A stretch of 64,000 nt of DNA, from assembly GCF_963668475.1 (NCBI RefSeq), contig NZ_OY764544.1, positions 2,728,001-2,792,000 of the forward strand, given 5' to 3'. This DNA is from an uncultured Methanospirillum sp. (GTDB lineage: Archaea; Halobacteriota; Methanomicrobia; Methanomicrobiales; Methanospirillaceae). Of the stretch, positions 36,586-46,580 are shown piece after piece. The notes under the pieces were generated by a model. The model searched no databases. It was not told the DNA's origin and was given only the letters and a program-made list of their open reading frames with translations. How positions within the stretch are numbered: position 1 is the stretch's first letter; each line of letters opens with the position of its first letter. A program made the position numbers and the translations under genes.

Positions 36586-37026
36586 ATGAAGTGGCACGAC
36601 CATTGCCAGTATATGGAGATCCCCCGCGATTATTCAGTACAGGATCTTGCCCGGTTTCACGGCCATCTCGGACCGTTTATCGTTCTCGGGTATCGGATGG
36701 GAAGGCATGCCCTCAACGCATTAAAAGCGAATCCATTCGAGCTCAAAGCGCAGGTCTTCTGCTCGGGAGTCACTCCTCAGTCCTGCCTTGCCGACGGGGT
36801 TCAACTCGGCAGTGGATGCACACTGGGTAAAGGAAATATCGAAGTTATAAAGTCTGAAAGTGTCTCCTGCACTTTTTGCGCAGGTGAAAAGAAGATCAGA
36901 ATAATACCAAAACCACTGAAACCCCAGGATCAGAATGATCCTGATTACGAACTTGCCATTGAGCGGTACGCAGAATCATTGTACCATCTTCAGGATGAAG
37001 AGATCTTCCAGGTTGATAGCCTGTGA
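36586..37026 (+). CDS. FmdE-family protein
   Basis: A 146-residue protein of the FmdE family (formylmethanofuran dehydrogenase subunit E). The signature RFHGHLGPFIVLGYRMG (about residues 23-39) carries the metal-binding His pair. The following CSGVTPQSCLADGVQLGSGC has three Cys and matches the family's second motif; a further CTFC is near residue 92. The zinc-finger tail of the longest FmdE proteins is lacking. The role of stand-alone FmdE proteins is unknown, and they are not proven parts of formylmethanofuran dehydrogenase. It overlaps the ABC ATPase gene and may act in metal handling. Confidence 0.88.
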   Translation: MKWHDHCQYMEIPRDYSVQDLARFHGHLGPFIVLGYRMGRHALNALKANPFELKAQVFCSGVTPQSCLADGVQLGSGCTLGKGNIEVIKSESVSCTFCAGEKKIRIIPKPLKPQDQNDPDYELAIERYAESLYHLQDEEIFQVDSL

Positions 37027-37769
37027 GTTGTGGCAAACCGGACTGCCTCGTCCATCTGGAGAACGTATGGACCACCTATGAAGGAGCTGACTGTCCGGTC
37101 ATAAAGGATGTCTCATTTGAGATAAGAGCAGGAGAGTTCGTGGTTATCGGAGGCCCGAACGGGGCAGGAAAAACCACCCTCCTTGAAGCCATCACCGGTC
37201 TGCTTCCCATCGTGAAGGGATCGGTTACCGTCTGCGGAATGGGAATTCCGCATGACAGTACCAGGGCCCGATGCAGTATCGGGTATGTCATCCAGAATTT
37301 TGATTTTCATCCGTTTACTCCATACACTGTCGAAGAAGTTGTCAGAATGGGAAGGTATGGCAGAATCGGATGGTTTAGGCGTGAGACCAGAGAAGATATC
37401 GAGGCAGCAAGGGTTGCAATGAGAACTCTGCGAATTGATCATCTGAAAGATGAACTCATTGGAAAACTCTCTGGCGGCCAGCAGCAGAAGGTGTTGATCG
37501 CCCACAACCTGGCAAAAAAGCCATCACTCCTCCTCCTCGATGAACCATACAGCAACCTGGATATCACAACTCGAGATGAGGTTTCTTCTATCCTCTGTCA
37601 GATCTGTGATTCCGGTGTTCCGGTCATGATGGTCTCCCATGCATTTGATAGTCTGCCAGATCGCGACATCCGGGTAATTGTTATGCAGACCGGAAGGATG
37701 GTTATGAATGCTGTCTCCCGGCCGGATGGAGTAGCAGGGCTTATCCGTTCGGTCCCGGTGGCTGGCTGA
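37023..37769 (+). CDS. ABC transporter ATPase, metal (ZnuC/MntB) type
   Basis: A 248-residue ATPase with Walker A GPNGAGKTT, signature KLSGGQQQKVLIAHNL and Walker B LLLLDEPYSNLD. GTG at 37023 overlaps the FmdE stop (GTGA). The type fits metal-ion importers of the ABC-3 group. It is the second gene of a four-gene operon. Confidence 0.92.
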   Translation: MSCGKPDCLVHLENVWTTYEGADCPVIKDVSFEIRAGEFVVIGGPNGAGKTTLLEAITGLLPIVKGSVTVCGMGIPHDSTRARCSIGYVIQNFDFHPFTPYTVEEVVRMGRYGRIGWFRRETREDIEAARVAMRTLRIDHLKDELIGKLSGGQQQKVLIAHNLAKKPSLLLLDEPYSNLDITTRDEVSSILCQICDSGVPVMMVSHAFDSLPDRDIRVIVMQTGRMVMNAVSRPDGVAGLIRSVPVAG

Positions 37770-38599
37770 TGATTGAATTTCTGATCCAAAACAACGTTCT
37801 CTGTCATGCCATTGAGGCGATGTTCTTTGCGTCGGTCGGGTGCGCTATTCTGAGTGTACTGATTACCCAGATGAACATCTCATCCATCGGGTTCACCATG
37901 TCCCATGCAGCGTTTGCTGGAGGTGCTGCAGGAGTGTTCTTCGGGCTTCCGATGATGCTCTCTGCTATCGTAATGAGTATGCTGACCGCGGCAATCATGG
38001 GGCCGCTCAGTTACCGGACACGGATGCATACCGATACCACTCTCGGCGTTCTGTTTGGGACAATGATGGCACTTGCCATCTTTTTTATCTCCATGATGCA
38101 GTCCGAAGGGCGGGGATTTGATGCCAGTGCCCTGCTGTATGGAAATGTCATCTCTCTGTACAGGGAGGAGATCTATGGCCTTTGTATCATCACACTTGGA
38201 ATCATCCTGAGCATTATCGTCTTCAACAAAGAGATTACTGCCATAACATTCCACCGGAAGATGGCAGAAATTAGTGGTATCCGTGTGCAGCCGGTCTATT
38301 ACCTCTGCCTCTTTCTGATAGCCATCATGGTTGCACTCTGCCTTCCAATTGTTGGTGGTCTGCTCCTCTATGTCTGGCTTGTTACCCCGGCAGCAGTTGC
38401 ATACCAGTATTGTGGGACAATCAGGCAGATGTTTCTTGTAGCTCCGGTTGTTGCTGCCACCATCAGTGTCATTGGTGCCTGTGCCGGGGTGACCTACTCA
38501 CTCCCGGTCGGCCCACTCACCGCTGTACTCTTTTCAGGTATCTTTGTTGTTGCAGTGGCACTTTCACCAAAAAGAAGAGTGAATAGTCAGACATATTAA
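37769..38599 (+). CDS. ABC-3 family metal transporter permease
   Basis: A 276-residue membrane protein with about eight helices of the ZnuB/MntC type. Typical are MNISSIGFTMSHAAFAGGAA, near residue 31, and MRTHTDTT-like RTRMHTDTTLGVLFG. Its ATG shares one base with the ATPase stop, so translation is coupled. Confidence 0.92.
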   Translation: MIEFLIQNNVLCHAIEAMFFASVGCAILSVLITQMNISSIGFTMSHAAFAGGAAGVFFGLPMMLSAIVMSMLTAAIMGPLSYRTRMHTDTTLGVLFGTMMALAIFFISMMQSEGRGFDASALLYGNVISLYREEIYGLCIITLGIILSIIVFNKEITAITFHRKMAEISGIRVQPVYYLCLFLIAIMVALCLPIVGGLLLYVWLVTPAAVAYQYCGTIRQMFLVAPVVAATISVIGACAGVTYSLPVGPLTAVLFSGIFVVAVALSPKRRVNSQTY

Positions 38600-38623
38600 C
38601 ACCGATATCAAATTGGTAATACC

Positions 38624-39505
38624 ATGAAACAGTTCATTTTTGTTTGTGCTGTCCTTGCACTCCTCCTGGGTGCGCCGGCAGTATCTGCTCTCGACGTGGT
38701 AACAACGACCAGTGTTCTCTGGGATCCGGTAAGTCAGATTGGTGGGGATGCGGTCAATGTAGTATACATTGCTGATCCAACGGTCTGCCCTCATCTTCAG
38801 GGGGATATCCTTCCAAACCTGATCCAGAAACATGCCGATGCCCTCAAAGCACCCGATCTCTTCCTTGCACATAACAGTACTATGGACTTTGCCACTATGG
38901 CTGCCATTGAGAAGTTCAGGGACTCAAACGGATACGGGAAGACAACCTGGAAGATTCTCAAGCCTAACACCGAGTGGAACACCCCGGAGACGGCAGAAGT
39001 TCTCGCTGACAGCGTACTGGACTGGCTGAAAGCCGCAGATCCAAAGAATGCAACAGCGTACACTGAAAATGCTGCTAAGTATAAGCAGGCGATCGCCGAA
39101 GCAGGAGATATCACTTCTGATGAACAGGCATTGCTTTCAAAGAAGAATGTCATCGTGATGGCATGGCAGAAGGAACCGGTAGAGAAGTGGCTCGGTGCCA
39201 ATGTTTATGACGTCTTTGCACCAGAGTTCGCATATGGCGGGAACAAGACACCGGCAAAAGTTGTTGATTCAATCCAGAAGAACAAGGACAAGATCTATGC
39301 TCTTGATCTCGTTTCAGGCGGTGGAAAGATGTATATCATTGAGAATATGCAGTCCGGAGAGATGGCAAAAGGGATTGAAGAAGCGCTGACTGACATTGCC
39401 GTGATCAATGACCGGATCATCTTCACAAACTTCCCGAAGTCAGTTGATGGGGTTAATTCAATTCCAGATGTTCTCAAGTACAACAAGAACCTGCTCCTGG
39501 CATAA
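38624..39505 (+). CDS. ABC metal-transporter binding protein, ZnuA-like and divergent
   Basis: A 293-residue secreted protein with a cleavable-type signal peptide (MKQFIFVCAVLALLLGAPAV, cut after about SALD). It matches the metal-binding protein family at VVTTTSVLWDPVSQIGGDAV. The first metal-ligand region reads TVCPHLQGD, keeping a His after Pro but adding a Cys. The typical second NPHxW region and His-rich loop were not found. The metal is therefore uncertain, and may not be zinc or manganese. It ends the FmdE-ABC operon 24 bases after the permease. Confidence 0.82.
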   Translation: MKQFIFVCAVLALLLGAPAVSALDVVTTTSVLWDPVSQIGGDAVNVVYIADPTVCPHLQGDILPNLIQKHADALKAPDLFLAHNSTMDFATMAAIEKFRDSNGYGKTTWKILKPNTEWNTPETAEVLADSVLDWLKAADPKNATAYTENAAKYKQAIAEAGDITSDEQALLSKKNVIVMAWQKEPVEKWLGANVYDVFAPEFAYGGNKTPAKVVDSIQKNKDKIYALDLVSGGGKMYIIENMQSGEMAKGIEEALTDIAVINDRIIFTNFPKSVDGVNSIPDVLKYNKNLLLA

Positions 39506-39962
39506 TGTAATCCCGGAATAATCCTTTTTTTGATACTCTCAATCCGGATTGGTATGGGTACGGTTCTGTTTATTTGCTATTCAGATCTCCCATAGATCGG
39601 TGGGAAGATCAAATCTGCAGCCTTTGAAATCCCCCGATAACGATAGAAAAAGTTTGGTAATGACTCCAGGGGATATCTTTTCTACCCCATTCAGAGTCCG
39701 GTGACACAAAAGATCATAAAGGAGAAGAAGTGGGGAAGCGGTGGTGCCGGTGTAAGATGTACGCAGTGCCTGCCAGTTACCTGATGTGAAAGGTGGATCG
39801 GATTGACTTGGTTAGAATGGATTGGAGTGCTTATCAGTGATAGTGGGATCTTCTTCTCTCAAGGCACCAACGCTACAGATATGTATGTGATATTTTTATT
39901 TTAATGTTATTGAATGTTATAGAAATTAAAAACTTATTACTCGACTTTATCCGGTATATCAT
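39506..39962. other. Gene-poor stretch between convergent genes
   Basis: About 455 bases between the 3' ends of the metal-binding-protein gene and the pilus operon. A short inverted repeat (GATCTCCCATAGATC area, near 39584) could be a transcript end. No gene or RNA was recognised in the rest. Confidence 0.45.
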
Positions 39963-40862
39963 TCATCCTGCAATTACTGATAGATTCCATAACGCAAGAG
40001 TAAGATTTGGGTACTCCTTCTGATTGTTTTCAACGATATTCAGAGTATAATTATCGCTCTCCCAGATTGATTGATTACTACTCGACCACTGGGAAAATGT
40101 CTGGTTAATTCCCGATTTGAATCCGATGGCGTCTTCATCTGATCCGGAAAAAATGAAGGTGAGCTTGTCAGTTGGTTTTAATGGAATGGTTCTTTGTGAT
40201 GACTCCTTCATCTCTACCCTGATGGTAGCGGCTCCATTGCTGCTGACAGATCTGTTCCTCCCGATATCTTCATTCTGCACAAGATCTATCCTGATTGTAG
40301 GGGGTGTTGATTTCAGATCAATTCGGGGAGCAAACATCTTGTAATATCTGTCCCTATCATCACCGGCATTTTTGTCAGATTCATCGGTATATTCAAGGTA
40401 TGTCTTCCGGTTTCCTTTTGTTACGTTCAGCACACCATCTCTCCATTCATACCCCTGATTGACCCAGAAGTTCCCAACCGGTCGAAAGAGTATTTTGGAA
40501 CTGTTCAGATGAGACTCGATCACATAATTTGAGTTCACTGAAAGACTGATATGAGAGAGAGGTTTCTCCTGCAGACTTGTGTTCACTTCCAGATATCCGG
40601 AAGACCGCAGAGATGAAAGTACAACATCACCTCCGCCAAGATCTACCGGTTCCTTCATGGTAATATTCTGCCTGAATGAAAGCACCTGCAGAATATCAGA
40701 TGATATTTTTGAGAAACTCTCTTCAACAGAATGAAGATGCTCCACCTCTGCCTGCTGCTTGAGGGATGGAATATAATACGCATTCAGTACCGAGATGAAC
40801 GACACGATGATCATGAGAAGCAACATAAAGGCAATGACCGGAGAAACAGCCGTATCCTTCAC
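39963..40862 (-). CDS. Pilin-like protein of the Tad/type IV pilus operon
   Basis: A 299-residue protein that starts MKDTAVSPVIAFMLLLMIIV, a prepilin-like leader with assembly helix. Then follows an acidic, Asn/Ser-rich outer region with many NxS/T sites. It overlaps the previous pilin gene's stop by four bases and is the last gene of the operon. Larger than a major pilin, it may be a minor or tip subunit. Confidence 0.8.
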   Translation of the reverse strand: MKDTAVSPVIAFMLLLMIIVSFISVLNAYYIPSLKQQAEVEHLHSVEESFSKISSDILQVLSFRQNITMKEPVDLGGGDVVLSSLRSSGYLEVNTSLQEKPLSHISLSVNSNYVIESHLNSSKILFRPVGNFWVNQGYEWRDGVLNVTKGNRKTYLEYTDESDKNAGDDRDRYYKMFAPRIDLKSTPPTIRIDLVQNEDIGRNRSVSSNGAATIRVEMKESSQRTIPLKPTDKLTFIFSGSDEDAIGFKSGINQTFSQWSSSNQSIWESDNYTLNIVENNQKEYPNLTLALWNLSVIAG

Positions 40863-41233
40863 GATCCAGCCACTCCACTGAAAAGAACTGCGTTGTGAAC
40901 AACCAGACTGATCCGTTTTCCTGATGACATACCCGAGAGAGTCAGATTATCCCCGAGATCAAACGTCTGATTCGGAATCTTCCAATTCTTTTCTTCAGCC
41001 CCGTCAACGGTGACATGTATCTGTTCTCGTTTGACCCAGTCTCCCCCTTTGTGATACAGATGTATTTCTCCTGAAGAACTCACCGAGCCCATTTTTATCG
41101 TAACTGAAGGAATCCGGTCTTCTGGCATCTGATTCAAAAGGTACACAGTCACCATGGGAACCAGAATTAAGACCAACGAGATCATCAGAACCTCCCCGAT
41201 AACCGCTGAAACCGCCGGGTCTCTTTTCATCAT
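40859..41233 (-). CDS. Small pilin-like protein of the pilus operon
   Basis: A 124-residue protein, MMKRDPAVSAVIGEVLMI, with the usual archaeal pilin leader and helix; the motif is slightly altered (AVSAVIGE). Starts at ATGATG (41233 or 41230), overlapping the stop of the TadC-like gene. An in-frame region up to 41329 lies inside the TadC-like gene and is not used. Probably the major or second pilin of this system. Confidence 0.82.
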   Translation of the reverse strand: MMKRDPAVSAVIGEVLMISLVLILVPMVTVYLLNQMPEDRIPSVTIKMGSVSSSGEIHLYHKGGDWVKREQIHVTVDGAEEKNWKIPNQTFDLGDNLTLSGMSSGKRISLVVHNAVLFSGVAGS

Positions 41234-43119
41234 CAGGCACCTGCCGTTGCATTCGCTGCAGCTGCTGCGGCTGCAGCATGAAGGAGATCCATCTGGTATG
41301 GAATCACGTACATAAACAGAATAAAACACCCAATTACGAGGAGAATAGCATGTTTTAACCCTGCTAAGATACTGTTTGCAGATAACTGACCGGCCATCAG
41401 GCCGGAGAAGAACCCGAGTACGAGGCCAATTCTGAACATATCGGTAAGATTAGATGCAGTGTCGAATGTGATATTAAACGAATTGAATGAGGAGATGAAC
41501 GAGACATTGAGAGAGTATGCGGTGTACATGTAGATTCCTACTGCAAGATACACGATCATCACATACGTGATCGCGATATTGAACCGGTCTTTTTTCAGTT
41601 TCAGATAATGTTCAAAGTCGTTGATGGCAATGATCAGAACATCCTTGATATAATCGGTCACCTCACTCGCTTTCACAAGCAGGGACATTGCACGTTTGAC
41701 AGAGACGAGCCCGATCCGGTCCTCCATCCTCACAAGGGCGTTGATGGTTGTAGAACCTCTTCTGATATCCTCGGAGGTCATCACCAGTTCCTGTGAAAGA
41801 AGACCCAGTTTTGAGTTTGATATCAGCCCGATTGCTGTCTGGAGCGTGACACCAACATCCTTCATATCAACCAGTTGTCTGAGAAACTCGGGCGTATGGC
41901 TCTCCACATTATTGACAAACCAGCTTCGTCCTTCATATGACAGTGATACCGGAGTCAGAGCCGCAACTATCACCAGGCTGATGAAGGCTTCAAGACACAT
42001 TCCCGGAATCCAGGCAGATAACTGCCCGAGATAATACAGAGCAGAGACAATCCCTGCACATGATACTGCAAGCACTATACTGTAATCATATTTTGATATA
42101 TACGCACGAAGGGGATTTTTTAGGAGGTTCTCGAGTTTGAACCGTTTACGCTTGGCTTCTATCTTCTTGAGAAAACTCTGATCAACTCGTGAGAACTCGG
42201 TAGTATCAATGGCAATATCCCCGAATTCTGTCTCGCTCACCGGCTTTCTGGTGATATCCATCTTGATCGTCGGAAGCATCAGGTACAGGATATAAATCAT
42301 CCCGATGGAGCCTAGAGCAAGCCCGAGAATAATAATCGGCATATACCCCGCGAGATCAGACTTTCCGCCAAGATTCTGTGCGACAATGATGATGATCATC
42401 GTGATGGGACCGGCGACAAAGGCGGTAACATACACCTCTGCCATGATCTCGATCGTCTTGAGAATGTTCTCAAGCTCACGTGCTGCAGACTCCCTGAAAT
42501 ACGCTGATCGTGACGAAAGAAAGTTTGTTACATCACCCCCACTGTTTGAGAGGAGGAGCAGGTCGTTGAGGAACTCTTCCAGATTTTTAGATGGCGTTAC
42601 TCCCTGCAGGTTCCTTATTGCGGTATAAAGATCGTCTCCAAATACCTCAACATCGCGGACGATAAGCCCGAACTCTTTCCCAACCTCACCGAAGAGATCA
42701 TCTGCTTCGTAGATCTTCCTGATGACATTATACAGGGTCATTGTCATCGAGAGAGCCTGCATATAGGTGATTGCGTACGGCAGGTCGAGATCGATAGAGG
42801 ACTTTCGCCCGGCAGCCGTCGTCGATGGATAGGTGTATATTGCTAATATGACTCCCGGAACAAGCAGAATGAAAAGAATTGCGATGACAAGGATGTTGTT
42901 GTTCAGGATGTTGTCAGGCTTTGCTGGAACCAGTTGAAAATTTGTCGTCAGAAGGAATACTGCGATTGCTACAAATACCAAACCAGAAAGAAGACTGTAT
43001 TTGAGCATCATCATAACGTACGAATACTGCGAATACGGAAGATGAGAGGCCCGAATCGACCTGCGTAGATTGGTATCTTTCATCCAGGTATCGATCTGTC
43101 TGGGCGTGATCAGGCTCAT
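41233..43119 (-). CDS. Archaeal TadC/GspF-like pilus membrane platform protein
   Basis: A 628-residue polytopic protein with two homologous halves of the T2SSF type. Membrane helices are near residues 40-60, 75-97, 225-245 and 262-285 in the first half and in matching places of the second, plus a C-terminal group. Conserved loops such as LQAIGLI-type VGVTLQTAIGLISNS are seen. It forms the inner platform on which the ATPase acts. ATG overlaps the ATPase stop. The C-terminus ends in an Ala-rich run. Confidence 0.92.
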   Translation of the reverse strand: MSLITPRQIDTWMKDTNLRRSIRASHLPYSQYSYVMMMLKYSLLSGLVFVAIAVFLLTTNFQLVPAKPDNILNNNILVIAILFILLVPGVILAIYTYPSTTAAGRKSSIDLDLPYAITYMQALSMTMTLYNVIRKIYEADDLFGEVGKEFGLIVRDVEVFGDDLYTAIRNLQGVTPSKNLEEFLNDLLLLSNSGGDVTNFLSSRSAYFRESAARELENILKTIEIMAEVYVTAFVAGPITMIIIIVAQNLGGKSDLAGYMPIIILGLALGSIGMIYILYLMLPTIKMDITRKPVSETEFGDIAIDTTEFSRVDQSFLKKIEAKRKRFKLENLLKNPLRAYISKYDYSIVLAVSCAGIVSALYYLGQLSAWIPGMCLEAFISLVIVAALTPVSLSYEGRSWFVNNVESHTPEFLRQLVDMKDVGVTLQTAIGLISNSKLGLLSQELVMTSEDIRRGSTTINALVRMEDRIGLVSVKRAMSLLVKASEVTDYIKDVLIIAINDFEHYLKLKKDRFNIAITYVMIVYLAVGIYMYTAYSLNVSFISSFNSFNITFDTASNLTDMFRIGLVLGFFSGLMAGQLSANSILAGLKHAILLVIGCFILFMYVIPYQMDLLHAAAAAAAANATAGA

Positions 43120-46100
43120 GCCAGTCTCCTCAGATCCGTGATCATCTGGATCAGCACTTCAGGGTCAGTACTATGCTGGTTTTTGAGTCTGGTTAGAAAC
43201 GCTGACCGAAGATTGAGCTGGTATACGATCTCCTCATCACTCCAGTTATGCATGTACTGAATCGTCTGAAGAGTCTTCGATTTTTTATACACTCGTTTAA
43301 ACGAGTCGTCTTTGGGGTCATACTCAAAGAGTGTGTTCCAGTGGACCTTGTCCCCCTCGCCAAGAACGATCTCATGAATGGCATCACATCTGCGGATCAT
43401 CCGGCCATCCCGGTAATGAAACGTCTGAATCACCATCAGGTTCAGGGCTCCAAACATGGCAGCAGGAACATTGATCGGCTCGTTGGTCAGCCTGTTTAAT
43501 GCTTCTTCAATATTTCCGGCATGGAGTGTGGAGATGGTAGTATGACCGCTGTTCATCGCCTGAAAAAGGGTCTGTGCCTCGTTTCCTCTCACTTCTCCGA
43601 CAATAATGTATTCAGGCCTCTGTCTGAGCGAGGCCTTCAGGAGATCAAAGAGATCCACATTTCCCCGGTCATTAAATGAACTGCTTGTTCTGGTCTGTAC
43701 CGGCAGCCAGTTCTTCTGGGGAATCTGGATCTCTCTGGTGTCCTCCAGAGAGACGATCTTTGAGTTGTGGGGAATGAAAAAGGAGAAGGCATTCATCGCA
43801 GATGTCTTGCCACTGGCGGTTCCTCCCACAACAATCAGGCTCTGTCTGTTCTCAAGTGCCAGCCAGATGAAAGCAAGGAGTTCATCGCTGTATGTGCCAA
43901 AGGAGAGGAGTGTTGCAGGAGTCATCGGGTCAGATCTGAACTTCCTGATCGTGAATGAACTCCCTTTGGTTGAGACTACATCCGAGTAGGTGATCTGAGC
44001 TCGTGATCCATTCGGAAGTGAGGCATCAAGGAGTGGCGAAGTGAGGGATACCTGTTTGTCTGCTTTCTGGGATAATTTGAGAACAAACCGGTTCAGTTCT
44101 TCTGACTCAAACCGTATAGAGGTTGGAATGCTGCCATAATACCGGTGATGGACATATACCGGGAGATCATGGCCGTTGCATGAGATATCTTCCAGTAGTT
44201 CATCATACATCAGGGGATCTATCTTGCCGTACCCGTTCAGATTCCGTCGCAAATAGTAATAGAGAACTAACAGCCGGTCTTCTGAAATCTTTGGATCATA
44301 TGTTTTGACAACCTTGGAGACTTCTTCAAACTCAAGAACAAGATCCCCTTTTGTCACAGGTTTATCATAAACCAGGACATCTCTGAGCGTCTCATGGGTC
44401 TCTTCCAGGATTATCCGCTCACGGGGTGAGAGTTCTGGTTCTACTACCTTGTACGTCCGTTCCTTGTCTTTATCAAGAGTTATGGCAACGTATGAATGCG
44501 GTTGATAGAGCCAGTATGCCTCTTCGGCAGTCACACCGTCCTCACTCTGAATATTCAGAACAGATGGAACCTGAAACGACCTGGATTCTGTTGTTTCAGG
44601 GGTGTCTTCCTTCTTTTTTGTAGTAAAGGAGATGAGCGACTGAAAACCTTTTTTTATCGGCTGAACTACTGCAGAGAGGCCATTTAACGATTCTTCATTC
44701 TGTTGGTGTGAGCTATCCGATGCGAGAGGATCAGCCTTCGGGGTTTTTTGTTCACGGAGAAAAATGCTTGCGACAAGTTCTTCAATTCTGGGATCTGATC
44801 GCAAAGGTCTGTTCGAGTGCACTGATGGTTTACTTCGTTTCAACCCGGGTTTTTTAACAGAGCTGGATTTATCAGATCCGTTCGTGTGTTTTTTGAGATC
44901 GATGCGGTAATAATGTCCTCTATCGTCCCATATCCGGTTGAGTTGCACCTCTTCCCCGGTTTTGAATTGAAGGGTGATCTCATTCTCGTCAGGATTGATG
45001 GTCTGTCCTGATGATTTTATCAGGAAGTCTGCAAATCTGTTCAGATCTGACCGTTTTGGTTTGAGACATCCGGTCACCTCTCCTGGTACTGCTTCATGCC
45101 AAATTTTGATGTATGACCCCGGGTGTGTGCATCTGAACCTGGTGATCCTCTGGTCAGAAATGAGCAGGCGCAGCCATCTGACCATGTCCTGTGTGAACAA
45201 CAGTGAAATGTAGAGAAGATGATGACGTTCTTCTGGTATGAGAGGGAAAAACTCAGTCAGATACCTGGCAAATTCTTCTGACGTAAGTCTTGTTTTTCTT
45301 CCTCCGGTAGATGTTAATCCGCTTTTTTTCTCATCTTCCTGTCTGGCTTTATGAACTGCACATTTTTCCTCAGAACTCAACGGGATTACACCGATATGGT
45401 AAAAGAACTCACCGTTGTCTGATTTGAATACCTTTACTGCAATTAATTCGTGATACAACCGGTATTCTGTGATATTGGTACCAGCAGAAGGTGTGGGTGA
45501 ATGGTTATCTAACGGTGATCTGCTCTGAGTCTTTTCAAGGATTAATTCCCTGGATGAATCATCTGATGTTCCGGTAATTGTTACATGCAGGCCTGATCGG
45601 AGAGTAAATGTATGGGGAAGGGCTCCGGAGTTTACTGCACTACTTGCCCGGTTACGGAGTTTGGTAATTAGTTGAGATATTTCGGTTTCATTCAGCATCA
45701 ATGTAGAAAACAGAGTTCCTTGGGTTGAATGCTCCAGGGTGATGATCTGGTCAGGACCTGAAACAGAGATCAACCTGACCTGCTCATCATCAATCAGCGG
45801 TTGAATCTTTCCAAGTCCTTTTGCGTCCCGGTGTATGTAATAGGCGATTCGGCCTATTGTTTCATCATCCAGGTCCGGATAGAGATCTTTAGCAGTATGA
45901 TATAATTCGGTTTTAAAATTCTTTGAAAATCGTGCCTGAAAAGCCTTGTCTGATATCTGTGATTTAATATTCCTGCGTACGGCAAGCAGTTTCTCCTTTT
46001 CATCTGATGTCAGTTCTGGTTCCAGAATCTGGTATTCTGATATTGAACCATTGATTGTCGAAATAAGTATTCGGACCTGATCGTCTGATATCTGATAGCC

Positions 46101-46154
46101 AGTAAGAGGAGAGATAATGATTCGTTTTTTGCTACCAATCTCTCCTTCATCCAT
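43116..46154 (-). CDS. Type IV pilus/Tad-type assembly ATPase with duplicated N-terminal domain
   Basis: About 1012 residues, roughly twice the usual archaeal TadA/GspE length. The C-terminal half is a complete secretion ATPase: Walker A GGTASGKTSAMNA, the Asp box LEDTREIQIPQ, Walker B EYIIVGEVRGNEA and the HAGN His box. Before it comes an N1-type domain (VVEPELSPRER, then RRNLNGYGKIDPLMYDE). A second, degenerate copy of that domain opens the protein (ILEPELTSDEK, then HRDAKGLGKIQPLIDDE), with a Ser/Lys-rich linker between. ATG at 46154 follows GTGAG; GTG at 46166 is also possible. First gene of the pilus operon. Confidence 0.9.
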   Translation of the reverse strand: MDEGEIGSKKRIIISPLTGYQISDDQVRILISTINGSISEYQILEPELTSDEKEKLLAVRRNIKSQISDKAFQARFSKNFKTELYHTAKDLYPDLDDETIGRIAYYIHRDAKGLGKIQPLIDDEQVRLISVSGPDQIITLEHSTQGTLFSTLMLNETEISQLITKLRNRASSAVNSGALPHTFTLRSGLHVTITGTSDDSSRELILEKTQSRSPLDNHSPTPSAGTNITEYRLYHELIAVKVFKSDNGEFFYHIGVIPLSSEEKCAVHKARQEDEKKSGLTSTGGRKTRLTSEEFARYLTEFFPLIPEERHHLLYISLLFTQDMVRWLRLLISDQRITRFRCTHPGSYIKIWHEAVPGEVTGCLKPKRSDLNRFADFLIKSSGQTINPDENEITLQFKTGEEVQLNRIWDDRGHYYRIDLKKHTNGSDKSSSVKKPGLKRSKPSVHSNRPLRSDPRIEELVASIFLREQKTPKADPLASDSSHQQNEESLNGLSAVVQPIKKGFQSLISFTTKKKEDTPETTESRSFQVPSVLNIQSEDGVTAEEAYWLYQPHSYVAITLDKDKERTYKVVEPELSPRERIILEETHETLRDVLVYDKPVTKGDLVLEFEEVSKVVKTYDPKISEDRLLVLYYYLRRNLNGYGKIDPLMYDELLEDISCNGHDLPVYVHHRYYGSIPTSIRFESEELNRFVLKLSQKADKQVSLTSPLLDASLPNGSRAQITYSDVVSTKGSSFTIRKFRSDPMTPATLLSFGTYSDELLAFIWLALENRQSLIVVGGTASGKTSAMNAFSFFIPHNSKIVSLEDTREIQIPQKNWLPVQTRTSSSFNDRGNVDLFDLLKASLRQRPEYIIVGEVRGNEAQTLFQAMNSGHTTISTLHAGNIEEALNRLTNEPINVPAAMFGALNLMVIQTFHYRDGRMIRRCDAIHEIVLGEGDKVHWNTLFEYDPKDDSFKRVYKKSKTLQTIQYMHNWSDEEIVYQLNLRSAFLTRLKNQHSTDPEVLIQMITDLRRLA

Positions 46155-46166
46155 ATAATAACTCAC

Positions 46167-46580
46167 GATTTACACTCGAAATGAAGACACACATATGCTG
46201 TAGATGATGCTATTTTTATTCTGATGGGAATTTTATCAGTGTTATTCAATGCATTCACGAATTGGCATCACTCTATGAGTGGCAAGATTTGAATCATAAC
46301 GCCTCATTCGACAGGCACTAAGAAATTGGTTCATTATTTTTCATATTGAGTACAATATACCCACTCAACAGATCAGGAACATATTTTTTGTTCTAGAGCA
46401 AAAATAGTTTTGCATATTGCTACATGAGATACGGACAATAGAGAACATACCCAGATACAATATTAACGAACCCAATCGAGCAAAAAATGATTATAGTGTC
46501 TACAGCATCCGCGCTCTGGAAAAAAGTGATACGGTTCCAGAATTTTGAGAGTGTTTTAAGCTTCACTCATTGGTTGTGTG
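46167..46580. promoter_or_regulatory. Divergent promoter region, pilus operon and cheY
   Basis: About 410 AT-rich bases between the pilus ATPase and the CheY-like gene. Both must start here. No clear repeat or operator was found. Confidence 0.4.
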
